Origin: Capitulum mitella
Lineage: Eukaryota > Arthropoda > Thecostraca > Pollicipedomorpha > Pollicipedidae
Direction: 5' to 3'
Assembly: GCA_030062745.1 (NCBI GenBank)
Contig: CP099850.1
Span: forward strand, 3,534,001-3,598,000
DNA length: 64,000 nucleotides
Made by a program: the position numbers and the translations under genes. How positions within the stretch are numbered: position 1 is the stretch's first letter; each line of letters begins with the position of its first letter. Positions 48,401-59,974 of the stretch are shown in pieces. The notes beneath the pieces are model-generated. The model had not been told where the DNA came from and made no database searches. It saw only the letters and a program-made list of their open reading frames with translations.

Positions 48401-51400
48401 ACGTTACTCAAAAAAGCCAGTCCGTTACTCGTTACTCCGTTACTCTGCCTTAAAAAGTAACGGAAGTTACCGTTACTCCGTTATTCCGTTACTTTTGAAA
48501 TGCAGTGAAAACCAAGCGAACGCGGGTTTTAAGTCTTTTATGCTGCTTTGTGGTTGTAAAACGCATTCCATATACAAAGGGAAGAAACAAAAAACGCTTA
48601 CCCCAAACACTCCGCTAGCTGCCCACTGCCCTCACCAGCCGTTGCAGAGTCGGCGGCGCCGGGACAATAGCCGCGGCGGGTATTCTACCACTGTGTTAGC
48701 CACAATGTTCAAACCAACGAATTCCTGTTCATTGCCCGAGGCGCCGACGGAGTGGGAACAACCGGCGCTGCAGCGGACGCATGCAAAATGCGACAAACAG
48801 CGGACATCTATCGACTGGGTTTGATCAACAATGCCTCTCGAAGTATCCGCCCTGAACATAATGGTCTCCGTTCAGAGCTCGTTTCGGTCTCGCGAACTTC
48901 TTGTTTTGTTTTGAAATTATGTGTGTGTATTAGTTTGTGTACGTGCGCGTGCGTGGAGGTAAGATTCCTGATACCCCTGACTTTTTTTTAATACCAAACG
49001 ACGAAGGACTCAAAAAAAACATGACTGATATGGATTTTATTATTGTGAAATAAAAGACTAAAAAAGGTGCTTTAGTACCTCTTCAGCACCCTTGAAAAGA
49101 CAAATTAGCTATAAAAACATGGTCATAAGTACCTAAGATGCAACGGAGGAAGTTAGCCGTTCACAAGTGGAACATTTTGGAACGATGACGTGACCTGACC
49201 TGACCCCTGTGAAAGGCCAAAATTGATATCAATGAACTCGCTATTGTCTTACGGTTCAGTATATGTCGCTTAAGTTCAGCTTTTCAGGGACAAGGTATTG
49301 TGTCTATTTACCTAATTCCAAGGGCGTGTTTTGACCTTTCATGACGTCTGGTGGCCTCAAAATTGACCTGAGGTCAAAACTCTTGAATGTTTTCGTCTCG
49401 GTTTGACAAAACCTTTCCGCCGGTGTTTTCCTTTTTCCGTGCGATATATGGGAGCCGAGATGCTGGGAGGTGCGGAAATCCGCGCCCCCCCTCCGGCCGG
49501 GCAAAGGCCATTCTGAGCCCCGCCCGAGACGGGTTAAAAACACTTCATTTAACCCTATTCCCTGTGGGGGGGGGGGCAGATTCTGCTACCCGTGTTTTTT
49601 TGCTTGTCGCTCCCACACTGTTTGCCGCAGCGCCACGAGATTTTCTGGCATTTCATGGAATTGATACACACGTGTTTTGTCAACATTAAAAAAAAATCGG
49701 TCCCGAAGAGGCGGTTCGAAGCCCCCGTTTTCGGCGGTAATGTGCTGTACGTGAAGCTGCAAAGTTGTGCGGTTCACTATCGTGACATTTTGAGTAGAAA
49801 TAAAGATCACTGACTCATTTATATAGTCATACACATCCTAAACAATGCGTATGCACACACATTTCCAGGCGAACGCACACCCAGGTACTGCAAAAATGGG
49901 GGAGCACGCTATTGTGCTTATGGTGCCCTCCCAGTTTTGTTTACCTGGATCCACCTCTGCGCTACATATAAACTTAAACTGGCTTGCTAGTTGTACATCT
50001 GATGTTTATATCACCCAAAACAAACAAAAACAAAGGAAATTTCTTATTTCAAAAATCACCCTTCTTTCCCTCCCTGGAACTGCCTATGGTTTTCTATTTT
50101 AAATTTCAGCTTTCGGTATATAAAAGACTTGGACATTCCAAGCTGAACCGTGTTATTCCCATGAAAATTGGTTGGTAAACACGGCCGCAGTGACCCTTCA
50201 AAAATCCCCAAATTTTGGAGTTTGTTTGCCCCATGCCCTATTTTCGCAATTTTTGAATTTTTGGGGTCCGGAATTGGAGATCTTGTTGAAAAATATTAAA
50301 TGGCATTCATCCCATCAACATTGGATGAATGAATCTCGAGATCTCTGGGAGGGGGGAGGGGAGGGGGCAGAATTGGTAATCTTCACCTTTCGGCCAATGC
50401 ATATTTTTCGAAGGTGCAAAAGTGGCAACGGCTCATATCATGTTTGAGTTTGGGTCCTCACTTCTGCGTCTACAAAAAATAATGTGTCAGCCGAAAGGTG
50501 TTTCGGCCAGTCGATATTTTTTTTCGGGAACGCAGAAGTGGTAACTCGAATCGCATGGACAACGTAGCCTGTCCTCCAAGTTAAAAATGATTTAACCTAA
50601 CCTAACCTAAAACCTACTGTATGGTTGCAGGGATTGCCCTATATGGGCATGTAAAACTAATTTTTTGTTAGGTCCAATTTGCCTGTTTTTTGGTTTGGTT
50701 AGCTCGTATCGGCTGAAGGCAAACATGTGTCCACTGAATCAAAATTCAAGAGTTACCTAACCAAGTCAGTTTACACACCCAGTAGGGGCCTGTGCTTAGA
50801 AAAATACCTGAATGGGCTGAACTGTTCACACAACTTGTGTTGCCACTTCCGCGTCTCCAAAAATTACGCGTAAGCGTCGGCCGCAAGGTAGATTACCGCA
50901 GATCAGCCCCCCCCCCAGGGTAATGTGAATCTCACTGCCTGCAGAGAATGTGGTTAAGGCAAATAGTCCAAGCAATAGTCGACAAGCTTCATAATTATGC
51001 TTTACTACTGACAACTTATTGTGTACATTCTGTTCTCACCTGGAAATACCGTAAATAATGCTTCCTCTTGATATGTGCCTTTAGTTTGAAAGGCTACTCT
51101 TGTGACCCTTGATTATAACCTCTTTCGGTCGGCGCAGGACATACGTAAAAATGATGTTTTTCTCCTCCTCCTTAAACTCAAAGTACGTTTCTAGATGTGC
51201 TCATGGGTGACCCAGACCGGGCTCGTCCTCTGCCTCCGAAGCTGAGGAACCGTCGGACTCGGAGTCAAAGTTTCCGACCTCCAGTGGCGGCGTAAAGACG
51301 CCTTGATGGGACATTTTAGTGTCAGGTAGTTAAAATTTCAGGCTAGTCAAGAATCAGTCACCACTCCATCGCCCCATGGACATCACAGATCCAAGGCCAT

Positions 51401-54400
51401 GGCGGCAGTAATCATGTGCTCAACAGCCTTGAGTGATCTTGGCGGGGAACCGTGTGGCGGTGGTAAGCAATCCGTGACTGACTTGAGACAACATTGAAAA
51501 CTGCCGTCAACTGGCTGTTCCAGTATAAATGACAATAACTTTGATATCTTTTAGCCTGAAAAATGACCACTGGTTAATTTATCATTTTAAGTCATATCAA
51601 ACTTACGCATAATTCAATACTTTTGTCCCAAAAGAGACCAAAGTCAGCTGGCCTTTATACTGAACCATTGCCGCCAGCTTGCCGTCAACGTTTATCAGCT
51701 GACGAATATTGTGAACAAGTCTACTCCGCGATTGTCAGCTGAGTGCGCGCCCAGCCGCGCTTGTATCGCCGCACGCTATTGGGTGTTGGCTATTCAAGTA
51801 GCCAATGGGTGTGTCGATGCAAATAAAGCCGGGCGGTGTCTGTAAGGAGTTGAAAAAGTAACGGAGTAACAGAGTAACGGACCAAAAAGTAACGGAGTAA
51901 CGGACCACAAAAGTAACTTCCGTTACTCAGTCCGTTACAGTAAAATAAAAGTAACGGGTCCGTTACTCCGTTACTCAAAAAAGTAACTTCGTTAGTAACG
52001 GAGTAACGGAGTAACGGACCAGTGCCCACCTATGTATGTTATATATATATATATATATGCATATACATATATGTGTTTAATCTCACTGAATGCAAGTGAC
52101 CAAAGGCTTTTTGACACCAAATTTCAGCACGCCGGCGGCGCACTTCTTGTGAATAACAGAGGTGTCGTCTGATTTTAGGCGGCTGCATCGCTCCCCCTGT
52201 TTGTCATGTCGTGTCATGAAATGTCATCGTGTCATCAAGGGCCACTACTTCTAGGGAATGCTAGTTAGCAGTATCTGGTCCAGGAGCACGTCTGCCCCCT
52301 CGTCATTGCTGGGCAATTTTTTTGCCAGCTCAGATGAGTTTCCCTCTTGCAGTTACAGGGGCACATTATGTGGTCTTGGACTGTCTGCCATGTCAGGGCA
52401 CCCAGTTCCTTTCACATTTTCACGTCTCCCTCAGGACATCTCAGGCGGTCCTCTGTTAGTTCCAGGGGCACTTCGGGCAGTTATAGGGGCCCATCTGGCA
52501 GTTTCAGGGACGCTTAAGCCATCTCGGGCTCCCTCCTATCGTTCCTGGAAATTTTCGTCGCCTGAGGGGCCCTCAGGCAGTAATAAGATCCCTCTGTAAG
52601 GCCCTCTGCCGTGACAGAGACGCCTCTGGCATTCCTCTATGTCCTTTGGGCGTTTCAGAAGCTGTCTGGACTTCTCAAGGTTCATTAGTTTCAGGGGCTC
52701 CTTTGGTCGTACCAAGGGCCCCTATTGCTAGAGAATGCTAGTTAGCAGTTTCAAAGGCCCCTCTCTAGCAGTCTCAGTGGACCCCCTGTTGTCCTCGACG
52801 CCCTTCTTGTCGTCTTTGTGGGACAGTTTTGTCTTTTCAGAGGCCCTCTGGCAGTCACAAAAACCGTTCAACGATTTCAGAACCCCTGTGCAGTGTCATG
52901 GGCCTTCTAGACGTCTCCGGAGGACTCCGTATCTGTACCAGTGGTCTCCCTCTGTTACATGGGGTATATATGGCAGTCTTAGGGCCCCTCTAGCCGCATC
53001 ACGGGCCTTTGTTGGCGCTTCAGGGGCCTAACTGGCAGTCTCAGAGGGACCTTTTCCGTGCCAGGAGCCCGTTTAACACGCACGGGGCCCTCTGGCCACC
53101 CAGGACCCCATACCGTCTTAGAGGCCCTTTTATCGTCTCTGCTCGCAGGTACCCTGTGGCGTTTTGGCGGTCTCAAGAGCGGTTTGTCGTTCAGGAACCC
53201 ACCTGGCCGTCTTAGGACCCACTTGACCTTTCCGAGGCCCCCTGACTGCATCAAGAACCCCTCAGGTTCCCAAAAAAGACCAGTGTACCCCATTTGGGGC
53301 CCCTCTGGCTGGTCAGGCGCCCCTTATGTTGTGCTGGGCGCCCTGTTAAGTTTTTGTCATCTCAGGGGCCTCTCTGGAACATTGAACGATCTTATGAGCC
53401 CTTTGCCGTGTTGGGGCTCCTCTTGCGGTCCAAGGAACACTTGGAGAGTTTCAGGGGCCCTTATTTCCATCTAAGCGGCCATCTTGCCGTCTCAGAGTCT
53501 CATTTACCCTCCCGAGGCCCTCTGACGGCATCTGGAGCTTTCAGCTTTTTACACAGGTTCTTGAAACCTGTTCCAGACCTCTATGGCATTCCGGGGCCCC
53601 TACGCCATCCCAGGAACTCAGTCCTCATCTTTGCCGTCTCAGGGGCCCTATGACCATTCTGGTGACCAAACAGGGTTACACAGGGGCTGATAAATATCGG
53701 ACGGCATAAGTATATACAGGGAATGAGACGAAGACAGAAAGAAGAGACAGAGGCATAGAAACGAGTGGCTCTGGGGAACAAAGGAAGACTGAGAAAATAT
53801 GGGGAAAATCCAGGGACACTGAGGAGACTGGCAGAGAATGACAGAGAGCGACCTTCCCAGAGGCCCCTGACTGCATCAAGAACCCGTCAGGTTTTCAGAC
53901 ACCACCAAAGACTCATATGGGACCCCTTTGGGGTCCTTTTTAGTCTCTCAGGCCTCAGGTGGGGGGGGGGCGATTGCCCCCATTGCCCCTCTCTTGATCT
54001 ACGTCTGATTACCATAAAACAACTTTGTAACGTACAGAATGTAAGTGTCGTGACTACACCATGCTGTGTTTTTATCTCCTTTCATCCATCCTATTCTGAA
54101 TGACATTTTTTCAGCCCAGTTCTGACCAACTTCATCCGTCGGTCCCAAAAATGTACTGGATGTGGATGTGGGGCCTACGTAATGGATATAAAACGACGCC
54201 CCAGACCAGTACGCGCTTTTTGCTGGAAGATGACATCACTGCTGTCTGTTCACTGAGTGGAACAAAAAGCGGCCTGGAACGGCTCTCTTGGGCGTTTTTA
54301 TCGCCAAATGTGCTTGCCGGGCTGGCGCTATATTTCAAAGATTGCCCTGTTACGGCCTTGCCGATGTAGAGCTCCCATAAAGCGTAGGCGGGTATAAGGC

Positions 54401-56916
54401 GCGGCCCAACAGACGGGCCTTTACACACCCTAATCCAAGCAAAGCTTTCCACGCGATCTGCGCACAACAGCCAGTGCCCTTCTGTTCGAATCGCCTTCGG
54501 AACGCGCATCAAAAGAGGAGGGACGTGCCCGTTGTTGATACGATCCGCGCAGTCGGTTAAGTGGTGGCCCAAGAGCTCGTTATCAGTCACGCCGCCGCGT
54601 CCTCGGCCCTGGCCCCTGGATCGGCTCCCGGCCTACTGGCGCGCGGCGTGTCCGTCAGAAGTGGGGACACGGCCCGACCTGCGGCCGCAGGGAAACCGAC
54701 CGAACCCCCCTGGTGACCCCACCGTGAAAAGACTGGGAGATCGAGACTGAGAGTCCGTCAGTCGCCGCTATGATTCACTTTTTCGTTTCCTCTCCACGGG
54801 GCGATGGTGTGTGAAGTCGCCCAGAGCCCACCGCTGTGCGCTGGGACCGATCGAAAGGGTATTCTGCGAACCTACCCTGCTACCCAGCAGAAGACCTGAG
54901 CCGCCGACCCCCTCTGGGACCTCATCGGATGGGAGAGGCCTCGTGAGCCGGAGATGCCAGCTGGCAGAACGGTCTCAGTAGCGACGCTCGCGAAATGGGT
55001 TGTCACGCAAGGCTACAACGGTGCCAGAACTCGGCTCTTTGATCAACGTCATGCTTAGCGTGCTGAGAAGCAGAGGACAACACACGGGTCCGCGTCGTTA
55101 TCATTCTGCGCGCCATGAGACATTGGCGTCGGAGTGACCTCCAGGGTCGAGAGGTGCACTGCGTTATTTACCCGCAGGACGGAGCACTGAGAAATGTCAG
55201 TGTGCCGGCAGCTGATGTTCGCGGTCAGGAAGACAGCGTCTGTCTCCGCCCTTGTCAGCAGACAGTGGCCGGACCGAGGGCTCGCCGCACGGCCCGACGC
55301 CCGGCCCCTCACAATTTTACAGCGATACCGGGATACCGACAGACGACATCTTGCTGAAATGTCTCCCGCCACGCTGGCGTCTGCCGTGCCAGAATACTGA
55401 CGAACATCCCGCAAAATAATACATTATTACGATGCCTATATGCTGACCTCCTTAAACTAAACATTAATTGTGTGGTCTTTCGTGTCAACTTGTTGTGCTG
55501 TAATATTTCCACTCCTTCCATTTTCATGTTTCGCGGTCATTTTATTTCAGTAAGGCAAGAGGCGTCCACATCGGGAACAAGAGTATTATCGCCAAATAAG
55601 GTCCCTTGAAAGCACTCGCAGTTGTGCTAGTCTAGAAAACTTAGGATACATTACTGAACAGGTGGCCATTGCTTCGGCGATTTGAAATTGTTGCTTTTCG
55701 GGCCGAAGCTGTTTTGAGGCACATAAAAAAGTTTTGACACCAGCACGCATTGCACAAAACGATACAGATTTACTGACAATAATACACAATAATAATACAA
55801 TAAGCAATAATAACCAATACAGAGTAATCCCTTTATACATTTATGCGTGACGACAAGAGCGGAGTCTAGGGATTTTCGGGAGACCTCAGGTCTCATCAAA
55901 TGCAGTTGGGTGGCTCCAATCATTCAGTGTTTGGAAAACGAACATGATGGCCATGGGAGTGCTGTCACACTGCAAAGCTTCAGGCCTAAATTCCGGAATT
56001 CCTTCATAATCACCGCAGCGTGTTCTCTAGCTTCCCTCATAAACTGACCAGCAAGACGGTCTTCGATGTCGATTTCTCTGACATTCTGGCCAAGAAACCA
56101 TCAGTGCGGGCCGATGGGACTGACGCAGCAGACCTGAATGCGGCTCCGGTTGACTGTGCCATTTGCGTACCCACGACTTTGCCAATTGTTACCCATGGCG
56201 ATGCCGACTTTACTCACGCCCATGCTGATTCATACGCACTCACGACTGTGCTGATTGCGTACTCACGACTGTTCTGATGGTGTACTCACAACTGTGCTTA
56301 TTGTGTACTCACAATTGCGCTGAATGTGTACTCACAACTGCGCTGATGGTATACTGACGACTGTGTTATGTACTCACGAATGTGCCGATTGTGTACTCAC
56401 GATTGTGCTGGTTGCGTGCTCACGGCTGAGCTGGTTGTGTACTCACGACTGTTTCGCTTTTTCCTCGTGTATTTAGTGTCCATCCTTCGAGCGCAGTGAT
56501 GATTGTGTACTCGCGACTGTGCTGTTTGCGTACTCACTTCCATGCTGCGTTACATGTACCCACAACTGCGTTGATTGTGTACTCACGCTCCTGTCATTTC
56601 ATTTATACCCACGACTGTGATGATTGTGTTCTCACGACTATCCAGATTGTGTACTCACGTCCATGCTGTTTTACATGTACCCACGACTGTGCTGACTGTG
56701 TATTCACGCCTGAGCTGTTTTACATGTACCCATGACTGAGCTGACTGCGTAGGTCTCACGACTCTGCTCAATGTGCAGGTCTCACAACTGTGCTGACTGT
56801 GTACTCACGACTGCGCTGACTGTGCACTCACGGCGGTGCTGACTGCGTACTCACGAGGTCACGGCGGTCGCGAGCGGAAGCAGCGCTGCCGCCAGCAGGA
56901 ACAGGATGCGCAGCAT
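36286..56916 (-). CDS. Secreted cysteine-free coiled-coil protein, family not recognised
   Basis: Ten exons: 56855-56916, 45096-45179, 42621-42768, 41231-41361, 40360-40546, 39866-40021, 38794-38916, 37470-37638, 36739-37097, 36286-36519. They chain in phase to 551 codons (550 residues). Residues 1-19 form a clear signal peptide (MLRILFLLAAALLPLATA). The rest is almost entirely heptad-like helix rich in Met, Gln, Glu, Leu and Lys, with no cysteine and no membrane segment. Possible N-glycosylation sites are NDS, NLT, NGT, NQS, NMT and NGT, four of them in exon 9. The tail is acidic and Pro-rich (PSDPDPADAYDGPRK). It could be an extracellular-matrix, salivary or cuticular filament-like protein; I cannot name it. 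All introns are GT-AG. An acceptor 19 bases before the ATG (56935) implies a 5'UTR intron. Confidence 0.85.
38240..38793 (-). repeat. Donor-derived arrays at coiled-coil gene exon 7
   Basis: Exon 7 ends cgctcagag before gtgcgg. Immediately inside the intron gctcagaggtgcggacagg recurs four times with a ~30-67-bp higher-order spacing. This is followed by nine or ten ~35-bp units (gctcagtcg... gagaccgggcc) to 38270. The unit carries about eight exonic bases plus the donor. Confidence 0.85.
40022..40210 (-). repeat. ~50-bp degenerate repeats upstream of exon 6
   Basis: Three or four units around caaggtcacggagcactg (plus strand) lying just upstream, in gene direction, of the exon 6 acceptor. No exonic bases were recognised in them. 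Confidence 0.65.
40560..40780 (-). repeat. aggtc-type short repeats upstream of exon 5
   Basis: Clusters of ggtcaggtcaggtcaagtca at 40557-40600, 40645-40670 and 40730-40780, starting about 10 bases from the exon 5 acceptor. Confidence 0.75.
42264..42602. repeat. (CT)n microsatellite
   Basis: Pure CT for about 85 bases from 42266, then interrupted CT/CCCT tract up to about 18 bases from the exon 3 donor (minus strand). The Ser/Leu and Glu/Arg frames across it are artefacts. Confidence 0.98.
42769..45095 (-). other. Coiled-coil gene intron 2
   Basis: Holds an AT-rich stretch (42940-43200), the 45-bp array and unique sequence. No nested gene was recognised. Confidence 0.5.
44231..44558. repeat. 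45-bp tandem repeat, about six copies
   Basis: Units start at 44231, 44276, 44321, 44366, 44411 and 44456 (nearly identical; the last has a one-base deletion), then decay. Because 45 is a multiple of three, four frames stay open. The 15-residue peptide repeats are not evidence of a gene. Confidence 0.95.
45180..48344 (-). other. Coiled-coil gene intron 1, proximal part
   Basis: Mostly unique sequence with no recognised gene. 47300-47720 is CpG-rich and contains the E-box/CRE cluster. The 173-codon minus frame at 47277-47798 resembles no family I know. Confidence 0.5.
47601..47631. promoter_or_regulatory. Triple CACGTG E-box plus CRE cluster
   Basis: CACGTG at 47601-47606, 47610-47615 and 47620-47625, with the last overlapping TGACGTCA at 47624-47631. 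The sites are 9 and 10 bp apart, about one helical turn, inside a CpG-rich tract. It is a candidate binding platform for bHLH and bZIP factors, possibly an intronic enhancer or alternative promoter. Confidence 0.45.
49549..49830. mobile_element. Single end of a MITE related to the one at 17675
   Basis: taaccctattccc followed by a long G run, gcagattctg, and a tttttttgcttg motif mirrors the right end of the element at 18840-18895. No opposite end was found, so it is a fragment or a diverged copy nested in the hAT element. Confidence 0.6.
51110..51314 (-). pseudogene. Remnant of hAT transposase N terminus
   Basis: On the minus strand ATG at 51314 opens a 37-residue frame (MSHQGVFTPPLEVGNF, then an acidic serine-rich run) ending at 51201. 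Just downstream another frame reads TYFEFKEEEKNIIFTYVLRR, which resembles the start of the BED-type region of hAT transposases. The catalytic part was not found. Confidence 0.45.
52043..56149 (-). other. Coiled-coil gene intron 1, distal part
   Basis: Contains the degenerate array 52240-53680 and then unique sequence. Frames such as 54132-54590 (minus, 152 codons) and 55055-55414 (minus) have no recognisable family and no supporting splice structure. Confidence 0.5.
52240..53680. repeat. Highly degenerate ~35-45-bp array
   Basis: Recurring core cccctctggcagtctcagg with variants across about 1.4 kb, much decayed and without clean unit borders. A longer segment (aggccccctgactgcatc and following) recurs at 53233 and about 53863. 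Confidence 0.7.
56150..56854 (-). repeat. Ladder of more than 20 donor copies next to exon 1 of the coiled-coil gene
   Basis: On the minus strand, units of ~28-33 bp each carry gtgagtac or a close variant followed by a cagtcagcac-like segment. The true donor at 56854 is the exon-proximal unit. The array is made mostly of the first bases of the intron. Most units keep a good match to a 5' splice site. Confidence 0.88.
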
Positions 56917-59900
56917 GGTGATATCTGGCGACCGTCTGTGGCACACGCAAAACAGGGTCACCAACAGCAGTCACAGATACTGGACACAGAACACTCGAGA
57001 TCATCCTCGTAATCACCGCCAGCATCAGACCAGGTTCACTGGTGCCTTCTGTAAGACCGACATTTGTACAACGAAAATTACGCGGCTGCAGCTGTGTTAT
57101 GCATCGTGACTGAAACGCATCTGAATGTTGTGGCAAATGCTGCGAAAACAGTTTAAAAGCGTGTATTAATATATGTGTTTTGGCACTGCGTGTTTTCAGA
57201 GTCATATCATCTTCCCCGCCTAAGTTAGATTTGAAACGAAAAAAGGCTTATTCTTATTCTTATTCTTATTCATAAATAGTCCAAGAAGAAGCATTTCATT
57301 ACGCAGTTTATGAAGTTCGTTATCGCAGGGAAACACATGCGTGTTTCGCGCGATTGCTTGGTATCAGTTGTTTAGTTTCGGGACATTTTCGCGCTTTTCC
57401 ACGTTTTTTTCATTTTTCCTCTTTTTCGTTTTTTTCATTTTTTATTCACATATACACGAACATTTCACGTTCACATTCCTTGAATTCAAGGTCTGCATCA
57501 TATTGATGACTGCAGGCTGGCAATACCCACCGCCGAAACCGCCTGGCAGTCGAACCGGCTAAAACTTCAATTTCGTCACCCGGGACTCGACTAGTAAGGC
57601 TTCACGGAGGGGTAAGATTATTATCAGATCAAATATCTGCCTATGTCCTATACCTAAATTTCACTTTTTTCCATCAACCATCACTTTCAATGGCGACTTT
57701 TTTACGTTCACTTCGCCATAAAGTGGATTGATACTGGGCGCCAGAAGCCAACATACACAAGGCGTTCATGACAAGAAGTATCTATTTTCATCTTGTTTAC
57801 CCGCGATGCCGCAACAGAAGACATGATCGCTTAGGAAACAGGGAATCTTGATCGAACTAGGAAGGATCATTCAGTTAACACTTTCGTCGCAGCCCTGTTC
57901 TCAGCTGGATATGAGGTCATTGTCTTCACGGAATAGAAAGAGTAAAGCTCACATCCGGCAAAGAAATGCCTGCTGTTACTGACTAGCTGAGTTTGACGTC
58001 GGAATGCGTGCCACACTTGCGTAAATTAGCAAAACAAATTCGTTTTTATAGTTTTGAAGGTTTGGGGTGATCCGCAACAAATTAAATGGCAACCTTCAGT
58101 AACGGATAGCAAATGATAAATCTGGCCGAAAGGGATATTCTTCTGCAGAAATGGACGACTGTTTCTCGTTCAGCTGGAGGTCTGGGGATGAAATGATTTG
58201 ACATAAAACACTACAGATTTACCAAACGCGTAGCATGGTGGAGGGTTATCGTTAACTATGCTTGAACCCAGACCCCTGTTAACTGAACCCGACACTGGAG
58301 GAACTAAATGGGCTTTTAAGTAGGATGGAGATGACGTAAGAAATCCGTGCAGACGGACGTTCTTTAAAGTTACGGAACGCAAGTGGATTGCACTAGACAA
58401 ACCTTCAAAATGATTGTCTGTCGTAGGATATCTTTAAGTCAGTTCTCCCGGTGAGCAGCCAAGTTCGCGAGGAGGCAGGGGGGCAGTTGTCCCCCCAACT
58501 TTTTAAAATTTAATATCGAGCCTATGGATGTTGATGGGAAGAAGCGACCCAAAATGCTTCTTTGCACCCTCCTCCCCAACTCTGGAGGAGTTCCCGCGCC
58601 CCTGTGAGTAGTCGTCGAATAAATATGAAGAACTACCCGTTCACCCTAGTACTCCAATGCGAAACGGAGCGCAGGACCCTGGCAAAGTGCATTTTTAGCA
58701 AGCTATACATGCATTTGATCTCCAGCTATACACACATTTTACACGTAATGGCTTAGATAATTGTTGAAACTAACATTTTTTCAAATGTAATGCATGAATT
58801 CAGCGGGACCTCGTACACACGAATTTCCCGTGTCCTTTTCATCTCGTATGGCTCATGGGCTCATCAGTGCGAGAGCTTACCGTTGTTTTCCAACCTGGCG
58901 CGGGAACACCGCCGGTGCCGTGAGACCGCCCCGTGTGCACGTGCTCGCTCTCCGACCCCAGGGGCCAGATTGCGTGGAAACGACCTCTTGCAGCACGCGA
59001 CGCCCCTGACGGGCCGGTACGGCCGGCGGCAGCGCCCCCGAGCGGCGGCCCGCCGGCGGCGCCGCGGCCGGCGCCCGGGGGATCGGCGCCAGAGGCGGGA
59101 CCGCGGCAAAAACAGCGCCTCCGTCGCCGCGGCGCGAGATCAAAGCGTCGCGCGGGCGTCGACGCCGACGCGGCGGCGCCGGAAGCGCGGAGGGCCGGCC
59201 CGGCGGCCTTTGTGCCCGATCGGGCCGGCATCTGCGGCGCTGGCGGAGGGAGGCGGCCCAGCTGGGCCCGCGGCGGCCTGCGGGTGAGCCCGGCGCCCGC
59301 AGGGCCTCCCCGACCCGGAGCCGACCAGCGCCGACCTGCGAGAGAGCGCGGCCGCGGGCAGGTCACTCGGCCCGGTCAGGCGGCTACGACGTAGTGCTGG
59401 CCACCGCCCGGGCTAGAGGGACTTGACCGCATTGGCGCTACAAGTGTGACACGGGCCTCCAGCTTTTTCACGATGCGAAGACGATTCAGCTTGTCCGCTA
59501 CTACGACGGCCTGTTTTCCTTAGCTTTAATGCGGTCATCAGTGTTAAGGGGATGTGGTTGGTGGTTTGTGGTTTATTTCGCGACGTCGATAGAGGCAGCC
59601 ACACAGTCAAAATGCTGTTGAGTCATACATGTTCAAACACAAACATACAAACATTGACAGCCATTGATCATTTAAGATGAATCATCTCGGGTATGGCAGA
59701 TGTTTTGATTCAACTGTTCGGTGCGCACAAAAGGTATCGGGCGACTACATCGCGACGCAGACCTTAGGGCAACCTTAGACTCCGAGACGCAGCCGGGATT
59801 TTCTTGGGGGGGGGAGGAACTCAGAATGAACTGAAATTATACGAAAACCGCCTGCTGGGAAGACGACGTGCAATGGTTTCCACAAAAACGCGGGCCTAAG

Positions 59901-59940
59901 GAGGGCGGACCCCCGGGCCCCCCTCGGCTGCGCCTCTGCG
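56917..59940. other. Region upstream of the coiled-coil gene
   Basis: A 5'UTR acceptor at 56936-56938 (minus) suggests an upstream noncoding exon. A CpG-dense tract at about 58960-59400 is the best promoter candidate in this stretch. Arg/Ala/Pro-rich frames there come from base composition. A (cttatt)n run lies at about 57246-57270. Confidence 0.4.
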
Positions 59941-59974
59941 TAGACCTTTTCACCTTGGGGCACAACGCGGGGCA

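Larger units (their letters stand above)
48345..52042. mobile_element. hAT-superfamily DNA transposon with intact ends
   Basis: The element spans 48353-52034 (3,682 bp). It has a 12-bp terminal inverted repeat, cataggtgggca and its complement tgcccacctatg, flanked by a perfect 8-bp target duplication tatgttat (48345-48352 and 52035-52042), which is diagnostic of hAT insertions. Both subterminal regions are packed with gttactccgttac-type repeats (48360-48500 and 51855-52020). The interior is largely noncoding apart from a small transposase-like remnant near 51110-51314, so it is probably non-autonomous. It sits in intron 1 of the coiled-coil gene. Confidence 0.93.

Noticed and set aside
50593..50612. 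cctaa repeats resembling the arthropod telomere motif
   Set aside because: Only three to four units inside a hAT element; not a telomere.
54132..54590. 152-codon minus frame
   Set aside because: No family resemblance and no fit to the phases of the coiled-coil gene; cannot be supported.
58790..59394. Arg/Ala/Pro-rich frames on both strands
   Set aside because: Typical of a CpG-dense tract; kept only as a promoter candidate.
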